From assembly GCA_034926865.1 (NCBI GenBank), contig JAYFQP010000014.1, positions 124,001-188,000 on the forward strand: a stretch of 64,000 bases of DNA. Reading direction: 5' to 3'. Shown one piece after another: positions 16,621-25,014 of this stretch. The position numbers and the translations under genes are program-made. Origin of the DNA: RGIG1902 sp034926865. Lineage in GTDB: Bacteria > Bacillota > Clostridia > Oscillospirales > Butyricicoccaceae. Positions within the stretch are counted from its first letter, which is position 1; every line of letters begins with the position of its first letter. Below the pieces are notes generated by a model. The model did no database searches. It had not been told where the DNA came from and worked only from the letters and a program-made list of their open reading frames with translations.

Positions 16621-17905
16621 CATGCCCCTCCATGTGCGGCAAATAGTCTCTGATTTTTCCCATCGCCTTTTTATCACATATGGCCTCTACCTCAATGCCG
16701 GCATCGGTATACTCTGCGCGCAACACGTTGGCCTCGCGGTAAAGCGTATCAAGAACAGCTCCCGCCGAATATGGAAGAACAAAGCTTACTTTTCTTGTGC
16801 CATCGCTCAATATATCGTTTATTCTATTTACAATTCCCTCTAGCCCAAGCTCCTTTAGCGCAGAGCAATATATTGCAGCCGTCTCCCTTGGAAGTATGCT
16901 CTGAGGACGCTTGTCCACCTTATTAAAAACTGTTATTTTCGGCGTGTCCGAAGCACCAAGCTCACGTATAAGCTTATCGACTACTTGTTCCTGCATCTGC
17001 CATTGATCATCTGAGGCATCGATGACATGAACAAGTATGTCGGCGTAAGTCAGCTCCTCAAGCGTTGCCCTGAAAGCGTCTACAAGGTTATGCGGCAGGT
17101 TTCGTATGAATCCTACAGTATCGGAAATAAGGATTACACGCCCATCCGGCATTTCCATTGCGCGAGTAGTGGGATCAAGCGTATCAAAAAGCCTATCTCT
17201 GGCTGGGATTCCCGCCCCTGTAAGGCTGTTTAAAAGGGTTGATTTTCCTGCATTAGTGTAACCCACTATGCAGACCAGCTTCATCTCGTTCTCTACGCGC
17301 TTTTTTCGCTGAGTAGCTCTTATGCGCTTTACGTCGTCAATCTCTTCTTCAAGCTTCTGTATTTTTCTTCTTATATGCCGCCTGTCCGTTTCAAGCTGAG
17401 TTTCGCCGGGGCCTCTTGTTCCTATAGGGCTTTTTCCACCGCTTGCGTTCTGGCGGACAAGGTGACTCCACATGCCCGAAAGTCTCGGCAAAAGATACTG
17501 ATATTGCGCCAGCTCGACCTGCAGCTTGCCCTCGCTTGTTTTGGCACGGTCAGCGAATATATCAAGTATCAGCGCATTCCGATCAATTACCCTACACTCA
17601 AGAGCTTTCTCAAGGGCTCTTGTCTGCGACGGTGATATCTCATTATCGAACACTGCCAGATCAATCTCGTTATCCTTTATTGCCTGGGCTATCTCCGACG
17701 CCTTGCCCTCGCCTATAAATGTCTTGGGATCAGGGCTATTGCGATTCTGCATAAAGCTTAGAACCACCTCGCCTCCGGCTGTCTTGACCAGTTCCTCAAG
17801 CTCTGCCATCGTGTCGTTGTCTGAGCTTTCAAAACCCTTAAGGTTCTCGCAGCAAAGGCCCACCAGCACAGTACGTTCATTTTTTTCTTTTATCTCATCA
17901 CTCAT
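16607..17905 (-). CDS. hflX: Ribosome-associated GTPase HflX
   Basis: 432 residues. HflX is a TRAFAC-class GTPase that splits stalled 70S ribosomes, notably after heat shock. The N-terminal nucleotide-binding domain ends in the glycine-rich segment (GGKSPIGTRGPGETQLE) and a coiled coil. The G domain has GYTNAGKST (G1), DTVGFIRNLP (G3) and NKVD (G4). A short C-terminal domain follows. It has its own promoter (17953-17981), divergent from dinB, and leads the hflX-yigZ-dgt-dnaG-rpoD run. Confidence 0.96.
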   Translation of the reverse strand: MSDEIKEKNERTVLVGLCCENLKGFESSDNDTMAELEELVKTAGGEVVLSFMQNRNSPDPKTFIGEGKASEIAQAIKDNEIDLAVFDNEISPSQTRALEKALECRVIDRNALILDIFADRAKTSEGKLQVELAQYQYLLPRLSGMWSHLVRQNASGGKSPIGTRGPGETQLETDRRHIRRKIQKLEEEIDDVKRIRATQRKKRVENEMKLVCIVGYTNAGKSTLLNSLTGAGIPARDRLFDTLDPTTRAMEMPDGRVILISDTVGFIRNLPHNLVDAFRATLEELTYADILVHVIDASDDQWQMQEQVVDKLIRELGASDTPKITVFNKVDKRPQSILPRETAAIYCSALKELGLEGIVNRINDILSDGTRKVSFVLPYSAGAVLDTLYREANVLRAEYTDAGIEVEAICDKKAMGKIRDYLPHMEGHDEEL

Positions 17906-17952
17906 ATTAAATCACCAAATAATAAATTTATGCATACTTTCCGATTCTTTAT

Positions 17953-17981
17953 ATTATATTCTTTTTTGTCAATTTTATCAA
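17953..17981 (-). promoter_or_regulatory. Sigma-A promoter for hflX
   Basis: TTGATA (17981-17976), 17-bp spacer, TATAAT (17958-17953) on the minus strand. Confidence 0.75.
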
Positions 17982-17996
17982 GCCATACATTACCTG

Positions 17997-18025
17997 TTTA
18001 CACGGAACAATTGTTCTGATATAAT
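17997..18025 (+). promoter_or_regulatory. Sigma-A promoter for dinB
   Basis: TTTACA (17997-18002), 17-bp spacer, TATAAT (18020-18025). The spacer contains a perfect LexA box. Confidence 0.85.
18005..18016 (+). promoter_or_regulatory. LexA (SOS) box, dinB operator 1
   Basis: GAACAATTGTTC, a perfect match to the Gram-positive LexA consensus GAAC-N4-GTTC and fully palindromic, located between the -35 and -10 of the dinB promoter. Confidence 0.88.
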
Positions 18026-18032
18026 TGTTTTA

Positions 18033-18044
18033 GAACATTTGTTT
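18033..18044 (+). promoter_or_regulatory. Second LexA-like box, dinB operator 2
   Basis: GAACATTTGTTT, one mismatch to GAAC-N4-GTTC, 28 bp downstream of the first box and just after the expected transcription start. That spacing would allow cooperative binding on nearly the same helix face. Confidence 0.6.
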
Positions 18045-18057
18045 GGTGGTGTTGAAA

Positions 18058-19311
18058 GTGAAACGCATCATAATACACGCAGACGTTAACTCTGCATTTT
18101 TGTCATGGTCGGCTGTCAGGCTTCTCAGGGAGGGTGCCTGTCAGGATCTTCGACTTATCCCATCGGCCGTTGGCGGAGACGAAAAATTGCGTAAAGGGAT
18201 AATCCTTGCTAAATCCATACCGGCAAAAAAATATGGCGTCACTACGGGAGAACCAATATGGCAGGCAAAAAAGAAATGTCCGGACCTTGTAATAATTCCA
18301 GGTGATTATGCGCTTTATTCCCGCATGTCAAACAGCTTTATGTCTGTTGTAAAAGATTTTTCTCCTCTATGTCAGCAGTTTTCAGTTGATGAATGTTTTA
18401 TTGACTACAGCGGCATGGAAAAAGTTCTCGGTCCCCCGGAGCAAGCCGCAGATGAACTGCGCAAAAGGGTAAAAGAACGCCTGGGCTTCACCGTAAGCGT
18501 AGGGGTATCAACATGTAAGGTTCTGGCTAAAATGGCAGGCGAACTGAAAAAGCCCGATGCCGTCAGCACGCTTTATCCAAGCGAGCTTGAAGAAAAGCTG
18601 TGGCCTCTTCCTGTCAGAGAGCTTTTTCTTGTCGGAAGAGCAACCGAAAAAAAGCTCGTATCCCTCGGCATCAGCAATATTGGCGCGCTTGCCCATTCAG
18701 ACCCGCAGATGATAAAAAAATATCTTGGCCTTTACGGCACTACCATCTGGGAGTATTCAAACGGAATCGATCCCGATCCTGTTATTCCGTCAGACAAAAC
18801 ACCGGTAAAAAGCTATTCGCAGTCGGCAACGCTGCCCGTTGATCTTCTCTCGCCGGATGAGATTATTCCCGTGCTGTCAAAGCTATGCTCGTCCCTAGCC
18901 TATAGAATGCGTAGCGGCGGGGCTTGCTGCAGTGTAGTATCTCTCTATCTTAAAGATTCATCTTTCAATGCTGTTGCACATCAACACAGGCTTTCCAGAC
19001 CGAGCGATATAACATGCGAGCTTTTAAAAGAGCTGACCGCACTATTCTATAAAACCTATCAGGGAGGATCCGTTAGGGCCATAGGCATCTCTTTTTCAGA
19101 CTTATGCTCCGCTGAAGGTTTTTCGCTCTCTCTTTTTGATGACCGATCACTTGCGAAAAAAATCATTATAGACGGCACCTGTGACAAAATAAAGAACCGC
19201 TACGGCGGAAAGGCCCTATCCCCAGCTTCAGAGCTTTTAAGCCCTCAATTTGCACATCTCACCCGATATGAGCCCACAAGCGACCGTCCAAGAACTTTTT
19301 GTCCCTTTTAA
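18058..19311 (+). CDS. dinB: DNA polymerase IV (Y-family, DinB)
   Basis: 417 residues, a translesion polymerase. Catalytic acidic residues appear in HADVNSAFLSW (first Asp) and FSVDECFIDYS (Asp-Glu). The palm/fingers, a thumb with helix-hairpin-helix (VGRATEKKLVSLGISNIGAL) and the little-finger domain follow. The C-terminus is not a canonical beta-clamp peptide that I can recognise. The GTG at 18058 is preferred: GGTGGTG precedes it, and the TTG at 18043 overlaps the second LexA box. Expression should be SOS-induced. Confidence 0.95.
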   Translation: MKRIIIHADVNSAFLSWSAVRLLREGACQDLRLIPSAVGGDEKLRKGIILAKSIPAKKYGVTTGEPIWQAKKKCPDLVIIPGDYALYSRMSNSFMSVVKDFSPLCQQFSVDECFIDYSGMEKVLGPPEQAADELRKRVKERLGFTVSVGVSTCKVLAKMAGELKKPDAVSTLYPSELEEKLWPLPVRELFLVGRATEKKLVSLGISNIGALAHSDPQMIKKYLGLYGTTIWEYSNGIDPDPVIPSDKTPVKSYSQSATLPVDLLSPDEIIPVLSKLCSSLAYRMRSGGACCSVVSLYLKDSSFNAVAHQHRLSRPSDITCELLKELTALFYKTYQGGSVRAIGISFSDLCSAEGFSLSLFDDRSLAKKIIIDGTCDKIKNRYGGKALSPASELLSPQFAHLTRYEPTSDRPRTFCPF

Positions 19312-19323
19312 TAAAAGAAACAA

Positions 19324-19351
19324 GGCGTGGCGGAATTATCTCCGCCACGCC
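19324..19351. terminator. Hairpin after dinB
   Basis: Perfect 11-bp GC-rich stem (GGCGTGGCGGA / TCCGCCACGCC, 6-nt loop) 12 bp after the dinB stop. There is no T run on the plus strand, so termination there may need a factor; the minus strand has TTGTTTCTTTT. Confidence 0.6.
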
Positions 19352-19405
19352 AAAGCCTATTAAATACAGCCATGCAGCACCAAAATACTCCAGCAAAACA
19401 AAAAA

Positions 19406-19432
19406 CAGGCTATCTGTAAATCAGACAGCCTG
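19406..19432 (-). terminator. Terminator after rpmE
   Basis: Stem CAGGCTGTCTG / CAGATAGCCTG as read on the minus strand, followed by TTTTTTGTTTT. Confidence 0.88.
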
Positions 19433-19449
19433 CCCTGATGACAATAAAT

Positions 19450-19653
19450 TTAGCCTTCGATGTTAAACCTTTTCTTGAAGCGTTCCACGCGTCCGCCTGT
19501 GTCAACAAGCTTCTGCTTACCAGTAAAGAAGGGGTGGCAGTTGGAGCAGACTTCAACGCGGATGTTCTCCTTTGTAGAACCTGTTTCAAAGGTGTTACCG
19601 CATGCACATGTAACTGTCGTCCTCTTGTACTTGGGATGGATTCCCTCTTTCAT
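19450..19653 (-). CDS. rpmE: 50S ribosomal protein L31
   Basis: 67 residues, the zinc-binding (C+) form of L31. Cysteine positions are in TCACGNTF and the CSNCHPF pair. It is located at the central protuberance of the large subunit, bridging to the small subunit. GTGAGGTGAG lies upstream of the ATG. It is transcribed from its own promoter, divergent from the foldase gene; the promoter overlaps one arm of a long inverted repeat. In B. subtilis the C+ form is swapped for a zinc-free paralogue in zinc starvation; no paralogue is visible here. Confidence 0.97.
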   Translation of the reverse strand: MKEGIHPKYKRTTVTCACGNTFETGSTKENIRVEVCSNCHPFFTGKQKLVDTGGRVERFKKRFNIEG

Positions 19654-19694
19654 CTCTATCTCACCTCACATAACCTAATTAACATACAACAAGT

Positions 19695-19723
19695 ATAATA
19701 CCATCTTCGTATATGAATTTCAA
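19695..19723 (-). promoter_or_regulatory. Sigma-A promoter for rpmE
   Basis: TTGAAA (19723-19718), 17-bp spacer, TATTAT (19700-19695) on the minus strand. The -35 and the upstream part of the spacer coincide with the left arm of the inverted repeat 19706-19758. Confidence 0.75.
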
Positions 19724-19758
19724 GACCCGTTTTAAAAAAAGATGAAATTATATACGAA
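19706..19758. repeat. Inverted repeat between rpmE and foldase promoters
   Basis: Arms 19706-19722 (TTCGTATATGAATTTCA) and 19743-19758 (TGAAATTATATACGAA) are complementary over 16 bases with one bulged G; the loop is 20 nt. One arm covers the rpmE promoter; the other ends 6 bp before the -35 of the divergent foldase promoter. Confidence 0.7.
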
Positions 19759-19763
19759 AAGGA

Positions 19764-19792
19764 TTGACTTTTCTTTCCGTATACTTGATAAT
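19764..19792 (+). promoter_or_regulatory. Sigma-A promoter for the foldase gene
   Basis: TTGACT (19764-19769), 17-bp spacer, GATAAT (19787-19792). Confidence 0.7.
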
Positions 19793-19871
19793 TTACATGT
19801 TCGTAACACAACTGTCAAGAGTTTATTGTAAAATAAGTGACAGTAATTTTTTATAGTTAAGAGGTTTTATC

Positions 19872-21455
19872 ATGGGTAAAGGTTCAAGAAACCGTCAGAC
19901 TACCATGTCTGAGCAGGTAAACGCATCGCGTTATACCGCCCCCAAAAAATCGGTGGGCAAAACGATACGCAACGTACTGATTGGTCTTTTAGTTGCGGCT
20001 TTTGTGGGAGTCGGCATTTTCGGCCTCCTTTCTACCACAGGTGTGCTTATGGACAAGCTTACCGCGTTTGAAATAGGCGATCAAAAGATCAGCGCGCTCG
20101 ACTACAAAATATATTATAAAACAGCCGAGATAAACCTGATCAATCAGTACGGCTCTACACTTCAGACATACTATGGAGTTGACCTGACAAAGCCTTTGGA
20201 AACTCAGGCTTACGGAGATGGAACATGGGGAGATTATCTCCATTCAAGCACCAAATCCAAGCTTACAGAGACTTACACCCTCTATCTTGAGGCCCTTGCC
20301 AACGGGTATGAACTTGCAGGCGATGAAGACCCTATTTATCAAGGCAAGATGGCTGAATACAGAGCTACCGCAGCACTTTACAACATGGATCTCGATAAGT
20401 ATATAAACGCAGTCTATGGCTCTGCGGCAGATCTTTCTGACCTTCAGCGAATTGCAAAAATCGAGGCTACAGCTGATAAATATTATAACGACTATACAGA
20501 AAGCCTTAAGATATCCGATACAGATATTCAGAACTATTATTCAGCAAATAAATTGACTTTTGACAAAGCCGATTACAGAAGCTTTGACTTCCCCTATGAG
20601 ACTGTGAAATATACAGCTCCTGCAGAGGGTAAAACAGTTGAGGAAGGAAAGCCCAAGAGTGAAGAAGAAGCAACTACCATGACGCAGGCCAATATTGCGG
20701 CTGCTCAGGCAAAGGCTGATGAGTTTCTTTCAAAGATAACCGATGAAGCAAGCTTCAGTTCTCTTGCCAAGGAGTATGCCAATGCAAATGATGCAGATAA
20801 GTATGCTGATGATTCGGCCACGCTTACGACAAACGCTGATCTTTCTTCCACAAACTCAAAAGTAGTGACTTGGTGTGCTGATGACAGCCGCAATGCAGGC
20901 GACAAGGGAACCGTCGATTCAGGTTCTTCGATAACTGTTGTGTATTTCATTAACAGATATCTGCCTGAAGTCTCCACAGCCACAACCCGCCATATTCTGA
21001 TCAAAGCCACAGCAGCCTCCGAGAATGCCACAGCTGAAGAAAAGGCTAAGGCGGAAACTGCTCTTACAGATGCCAAGGCAAAGATCGAAGAGATTAACAA
21101 GGAATGGGAAAGCGGAGAAAAAACGGAAGACCGTTTTGCCCAGCTTGCAATGAAATATAGCGATGATGCGGGCTCTGTCCAAAAGGGCGGACTTTATAAA
21201 GACTTTTCAGAAGGCTCGATGGTTGCCGAATTCAACGACTGGGTCTTTGACTCCTCAAGAAAATCCGGAGACACCGGAATCGTCAAAACCACCTATGGCT
21301 ACCACCTTATCTACTTTGTAGGAAACGGCGATTATGCATGGAAAGTATCAGCACGGACCTCACTTATAAACTCCGCTTACAGCGAATATTATAAGGGCAT
21401 CTCCACAAAGTACGCAACAGCAGACCACAACTACGCCCAGAGTCTTGCCTACTAA
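19872..21455 (+). CDS. Membrane-anchored peptidyl-prolyl isomerase (PrsA/SurA type)
   Basis: 527 residues. A basic, disordered cytoplasmic N-terminus (1-30) and one membrane helix (about 32-56, VLIGLLVAAFVGVGIFGLL) are followed by an extracellular SurA_N-like helical domain (about 65-230). A linker rich in Glu and Lys leads to a parvulin rotamase domain (from TTRHILIKA to YGYHLIYFVGNGD, about 373-490). It should help fold exported proteins outside the membrane. There is no lipobox, so it is a signal-anchor protein, unlike lipidated PrsA of Bacillus. AGAGG precedes the ATG. An intrinsic terminator follows. Confidence 0.88.
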   Translation: MGKGSRNRQTTMSEQVNASRYTAPKKSVGKTIRNVLIGLLVAAFVGVGIFGLLSTTGVLMDKLTAFEIGDQKISALDYKIYYKTAEINLINQYGSTLQTYYGVDLTKPLETQAYGDGTWGDYLHSSTKSKLTETYTLYLEALANGYELAGDEDPIYQGKMAEYRATAALYNMDLDKYINAVYGSAADLSDLQRIAKIEATADKYYNDYTESLKISDTDIQNYYSANKLTFDKADYRSFDFPYETVKYTAPAEGKTVEEGKPKSEEEATTMTQANIAAAQAKADEFLSKITDEASFSSLAKEYANANDADKYADDSATLTTNADLSSTNSKVVTWCADDSRNAGDKGTVDSGSSITVVYFINRYLPEVSTATTRHILIKATAASENATAEEKAKAETALTDAKAKIEEINKEWESGEKTEDRFAQLAMKYSDDAGSVQKGGLYKDFSEGSMVAEFNDWVFDSSRKSGDTGIVKTTYGYHLIYFVGNGDYAWKVSARTSLINSAYSEYYKGISTKYATADHNYAQSLAY

Positions 21456-21476
21456 ATAATCCCCAAATATAAAGTT

Positions 21477-21510
21477 CAGGCGCATCCATTATGGATGCGC
21501 CTGATTTATT
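21477..21510 (+). terminator. Terminator after the foldase gene
   Basis: Perfect stem CAGGCGCATCC / GGATGCGCCTG with 5-nt loop (21477-21503) and a short T-rich tail, located between two converging genes. Confidence 0.8.
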
Positions 21511-21537
21511 ACAATTAAATATTCAGCCTTTAAGCCA

Positions 21538-24500
21538 TCATACAGGCTGCCCTACAGCCGATTTGAGCAAGAATACTATCTTTTCCTTTACTGGCATTTT
21601 AAATATCTTTTGAGCCGCCATAGCGTATATATCAAGCTGTAGCTTATGGCGTACAGCGGCTTCAGCCTCATGCCCTGAAATCACGCTATCGCTTTTGAAG
21701 TCAATTATAGTTATTCCGCCATCCTCAAAAAGCATAAGATCAATGATTCCGTTCATCAATATCTCTTCATCATCCATGTCCCCTACTCCGATCTCCTTGG
21801 GAGTAAGCATTGCAGAAAACTCATATTCACGCAAAAGTCTTTCACATTTTGAAGCTCTTTTCCCCCACTGCCCCTCAGCAAAGCCAAGTATCATGCCCAT
21901 ATCAAGCGTATCCGCCTCTTCCATGGTCATGAGCCCTTTATCGGTCATAGATTCTATTTGGCGTCTGATCTCCGCCTCACTCCGACACTTTTTGAAATCA
22001 GCATGCTGTAAAAAAAGATGTATAGCACTCCCTCTTTGAGCTGCGGTAAGGCCGGTGGATATGCCTGAGGCATGGTGATAAATATCTATGACTACGCGGT
22101 CATCCTTTGTGTCCACTATGCCCGAGTCCTCTTCAATAAGGCGTCTGGTGCCTGCCGGAGTCAGTTTTGAGGGCAAACGCGAAACAGCGGCATAAGGATA
22201 CTCCTCATTTGAGTGCTCAAGCTTTGAAAGCAAGATTCTGTCCGGCACCGATACATGCGTTTTGTCTTCCTTATGGGTTTCCTGTTCTATGCGTTCTATT
22301 GAGGTATACGGCGAGACGGACTGCGTTATATATTGGCATTTTCTCTCTTTAAAAGCAGCTATCAACCAGGCAGCTGCATTGTTTTTCTGTGAAAGCCACA
22401 CCGGGGTTATGCCGCCAAGCTCGATATCCCGGCCTATGTCCTCGAGTGTCTTTGATGCGTTTCGTATGCCTGCCACCAGAATAAGCCGTTCTTTGGCACG
22501 GGTCATGGCGACATATAGCTTACGCATTTCCTCAGAAGCAAGCTCTCGCCTTGTGGCCGCTGCTACAGCCATATGCATAGGCATACGATATTCTGCCCTT
22601 GTCTTGCGAATGCGTATTTTCATACCGATGCCAAGCCTGTCATGTATTATTATAGGTTTTTTCAAGTCATCAAAATTAAAGGTTTTGTTAAGATCAGGAA
22701 TAAAGACGAAGGGAAATTCAAGCCCTTTAGACTTATGTATGCTCATTATCCTTACTCCATCGCTCTCGTCGATACCTGGCGCAGAGTCAGTCTCCATAAG
22801 CCCTTCCGCATAACGGATAAAATCAAAAACGCTTCTGTGACCCGAGCTTTCATATTTGAGGGCTAGCTCATAGAAAGACTGAAGCTTTCTCCTGCGATCT
22901 TCGCCCCTGTCCATTGCACCAAATACCGCCATTGCAGACAGCTCTGAATAAATCATACGAATCAGCTGGGAAGCTGACATATCAGGGACATATGAAATAT
23001 AACGGTCAATCATACTGCAAAAATCAGAGGATTTTTTGTCTCCATGTGAGGCATGCATCATAATCGCGTCATACAAATAAGCCTCTTTTTTCTCAAGCCT
23101 TATCTCAGCCAGCTCATCTGCTGTAAAAAGAAAAAATGGTGAACGCAGCAGGCCCACAAGCGGTATATCTTGCCGCCTGTTGTCAAGAACCCTCAAAAAG
23201 GCCATCATGACAAGAATCTCCATACTGCCCCAAAAATCCTTGCGTCCCCCGCTGACAGGTATTCCTATCCGCTCAAGCTCCTTTATGAAATATCCCGATT
23301 TATTGGTAAACGAGCTTAAAATAATAGCAAAGTCACTATATCTCGCCTTGCGACTTTCCCCGGTAAAAGGATTTGTCACCTGTTCTGTTTCGAGCATTCG
23401 AGCAATCTCACATGCTGTATATATAGCCTCGGCCTCGGCTTTTTCAGGTGAGTTGTCATCATCTGAAGCCCCCTGCATATCGATTATTTCAAAATGCACC
23501 TTCTTTTCGCCATCATAAGGTGCCCCATTATACAAAGCCTCATCACTTGTATAATCTATATCACCAAATTCTCTTGACATAATAGCAGAAAAAACATGAT
23601 TGCAGGTTTCAAGAATCTCTCTGCGCGAACGGAAATTGCGGTTGAGCGAAAGCTTTAACTTTTCCCCTCTGGCATTCTTATTAAAATCACCATAGGAAAG
23701 ATACTTTTCCATAAATATCTCTGGTTTTGCCATTCTGAAACGGTAAATGCTCTGTTTCACATCACCAACATAAAAGAATCCGCCAGACTTTTGTCCAAGA
23801 GATGAAAATATGGCATCCTGAATATCATTTGTATCCTGATACTCGTCTACAAGTATCTCGTTTATTCCAGCTGATATCTCAAGAGCAAGCTCTGTTGGGT
23901 TTCCCTCATCAGTTCTCAGAAGTTTCAAGGCGTAATGCTCAAGATCTGAAAAGTCAAGCAGTTTTCTCTCAAGCTTAAGCTCTGAAAACCTCATAAGATA
24001 CCTCTCCTCAGCTATCCTAAGCCCCCGTAGAGCAGAAAGATTCACATCGGAGCCGAACTGTGATTCCTCGTCTGTCATCACAAATATTTTATCTCTTATG
24101 TAACCGACAGCCTCGACAAAACTCTGTTTCGCTGCCTTCATGTATTCTGCGATATCCTTATTCTCTTCTCCCCTTACCGCTTTGAGTTTAGGGTTTTGGA
24201 AAGCTGAAAAGGCGCAATAGGCATTATCCCAGCCATCGGATATAGCCTTTCGCGCTCCGCTTGCAAATGATAAGCAATCAAAAAATGCTGGGCTGTATTT
24301 TTCATTGACCTCAGCATTTGTTACCATGTAACACATTGCCGCCTTAAGGCGTTTTTCGGCGTTTTCCATCAGCTCACCGGCTTCGTGCAGAAGATAGGGC
24401 TTCCATCGCCGCTGTCCGTCTTCTGAAGTAAATCTGTACAGTGTGCCCATAGGGTCCGAGTGGCTGATAAGCCTATCGTATATCTCTTCAATAGCCTCAG

Positions 24501-25014
24501 TAAGAATTCTGTCACCCTTCTCTTCCGAAAGCGCTTTGCATAGGCTGCTAAAATCGCTGTCACCTTCAATATAAAGCTCTTCAAGCACCTCATCCAACGC
24601 CTGTTTCCTAATATCCGCAGAAACGCTCTCGTCAGCCACAGAGAAATCAGCAGAAACCCCGCATACGGCAAAATGCTCTTTAACCAGATCAAGACAGAAA
24701 GAGTGTACCGTCTGTATCCTTGCCCCCGAAAGCAGCGTTAGCTGACGCCTGAGGCGCATATTATTTGGTTCCTCAGTAATCTTTTTCAAAAGAGCAGAGC
24801 CTATTTTCTGACGCATTTCAGCAGCTGCGGCATTGGTAAAAGTTACAACAATAAGGCTGTCAATATCACATGGGGCCTCCTTATCACAAATCAATCCTAT
24901 GACTCGCTCTACCAAGACTGCCGTCTTGCCTGAACCGGCGGCCGCTGAAACGATGAGGGAACAGCCGCGGCTTTCGATAGCCATTTTCTGGCTTTCTGTA
25001 AACTCAACAGCCAT
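21538..25014 (-). CDS. addA: ATP-dependent helicase/nuclease subunit A
   Basis: 1158 residues. AddA carries the UvrD-like helicase and one nuclease of the AddAB complex, the Gram-positive counterpart of RecBCD, which processes double-strand ends for RecA. Motif I is SAAAGSGKTAVLVERV; motif II is ILVDEYQDTNDIQ. The C-terminal RecB-family nuclease has GIIDLMLFEDG.ITIIDFKSDSV (Asp...Asp-x-Lys). The ATG at 25014 has GGAGGAGGAG seven bases upstream; a longer start 27 bp earlier would bury that site. It overlaps addB by 11 bp. Confidence 0.96.
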   Translation of the reverse strand: MAVEFTESQKMAIESRGCSLIVSAAAGSGKTAVLVERVIGLICDKEAPCDIDSLIVVTFTNAAAAEMRQKIGSALLKKITEEPNNMRLRRQLTLLSGARIQTVHSFCLDLVKEHFAVCGVSADFSVADESVSADIRKQALDEVLEELYIEGDSDFSSLCKALSEEKGDRILTEAIEEIYDRLISHSDPMGTLYRFTSEDGQRRWKPYLLHEAGELMENAEKRLKAAMCYMVTNAEVNEKYSPAFFDCLSFASGARKAISDGWDNAYCAFSAFQNPKLKAVRGEENKDIAEYMKAAKQSFVEAVGYIRDKIFVMTDEESQFGSDVNLSALRGLRIAEERYLMRFSELKLERKLLDFSDLEHYALKLLRTDEGNPTELALEISAGINEILVDEYQDTNDIQDAIFSSLGQKSGGFFYVGDVKQSIYRFRMAKPEIFMEKYLSYGDFNKNARGEKLKLSLNRNFRSRREILETCNHVFSAIMSREFGDIDYTSDEALYNGAPYDGEKKVHFEIIDMQGASDDDNSPEKAEAEAIYTACEIARMLETEQVTNPFTGESRKARYSDFAIILSSFTNKSGYFIKELERIGIPVSGGRKDFWGSMEILVMMAFLRVLDNRRQDIPLVGLLRSPFFLFTADELAEIRLEKKEAYLYDAIMMHASHGDKKSSDFCSMIDRYISYVPDMSASQLIRMIYSELSAMAVFGAMDRGEDRRRKLQSFYELALKYESSGHRSVFDFIRYAEGLMETDSAPGIDESDGVRIMSIHKSKGLEFPFVFIPDLNKTFNFDDLKKPIIIHDRLGIGMKIRIRKTRAEYRMPMHMAVAAATRRELASEEMRKLYVAMTRAKERLILVAGIRNASKTLEDIGRDIELGGITPVWLSQKNNAAAWLIAAFKERKCQYITQSVSPYTSIERIEQETHKEDKTHVSVPDRILLSKLEHSNEEYPYAAVSRLPSKLTPAGTRRLIEEDSGIVDTKDDRVVIDIYHHASGISTGLTAAQRGSAIHLFLQHADFKKCRSEAEIRRQIESMTDKGLMTMEEADTLDMGMILGFAEGQWGKRASKCERLLREYEFSAMLTPKEIGVGDMDDEEILMNGIIDLMLFEDGGITIIDFKSDSVISGHEAEAAVRHKLQLDIYAMAAQKIFKMPVKEKIVFLLKSAVGQPV

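Noticed and set aside
24369..24692. 107-codon minus-strand frame inside addA
   Set aside because: Alternative frame of addA without translation signals; no frameshift in addA is needed to explain it.
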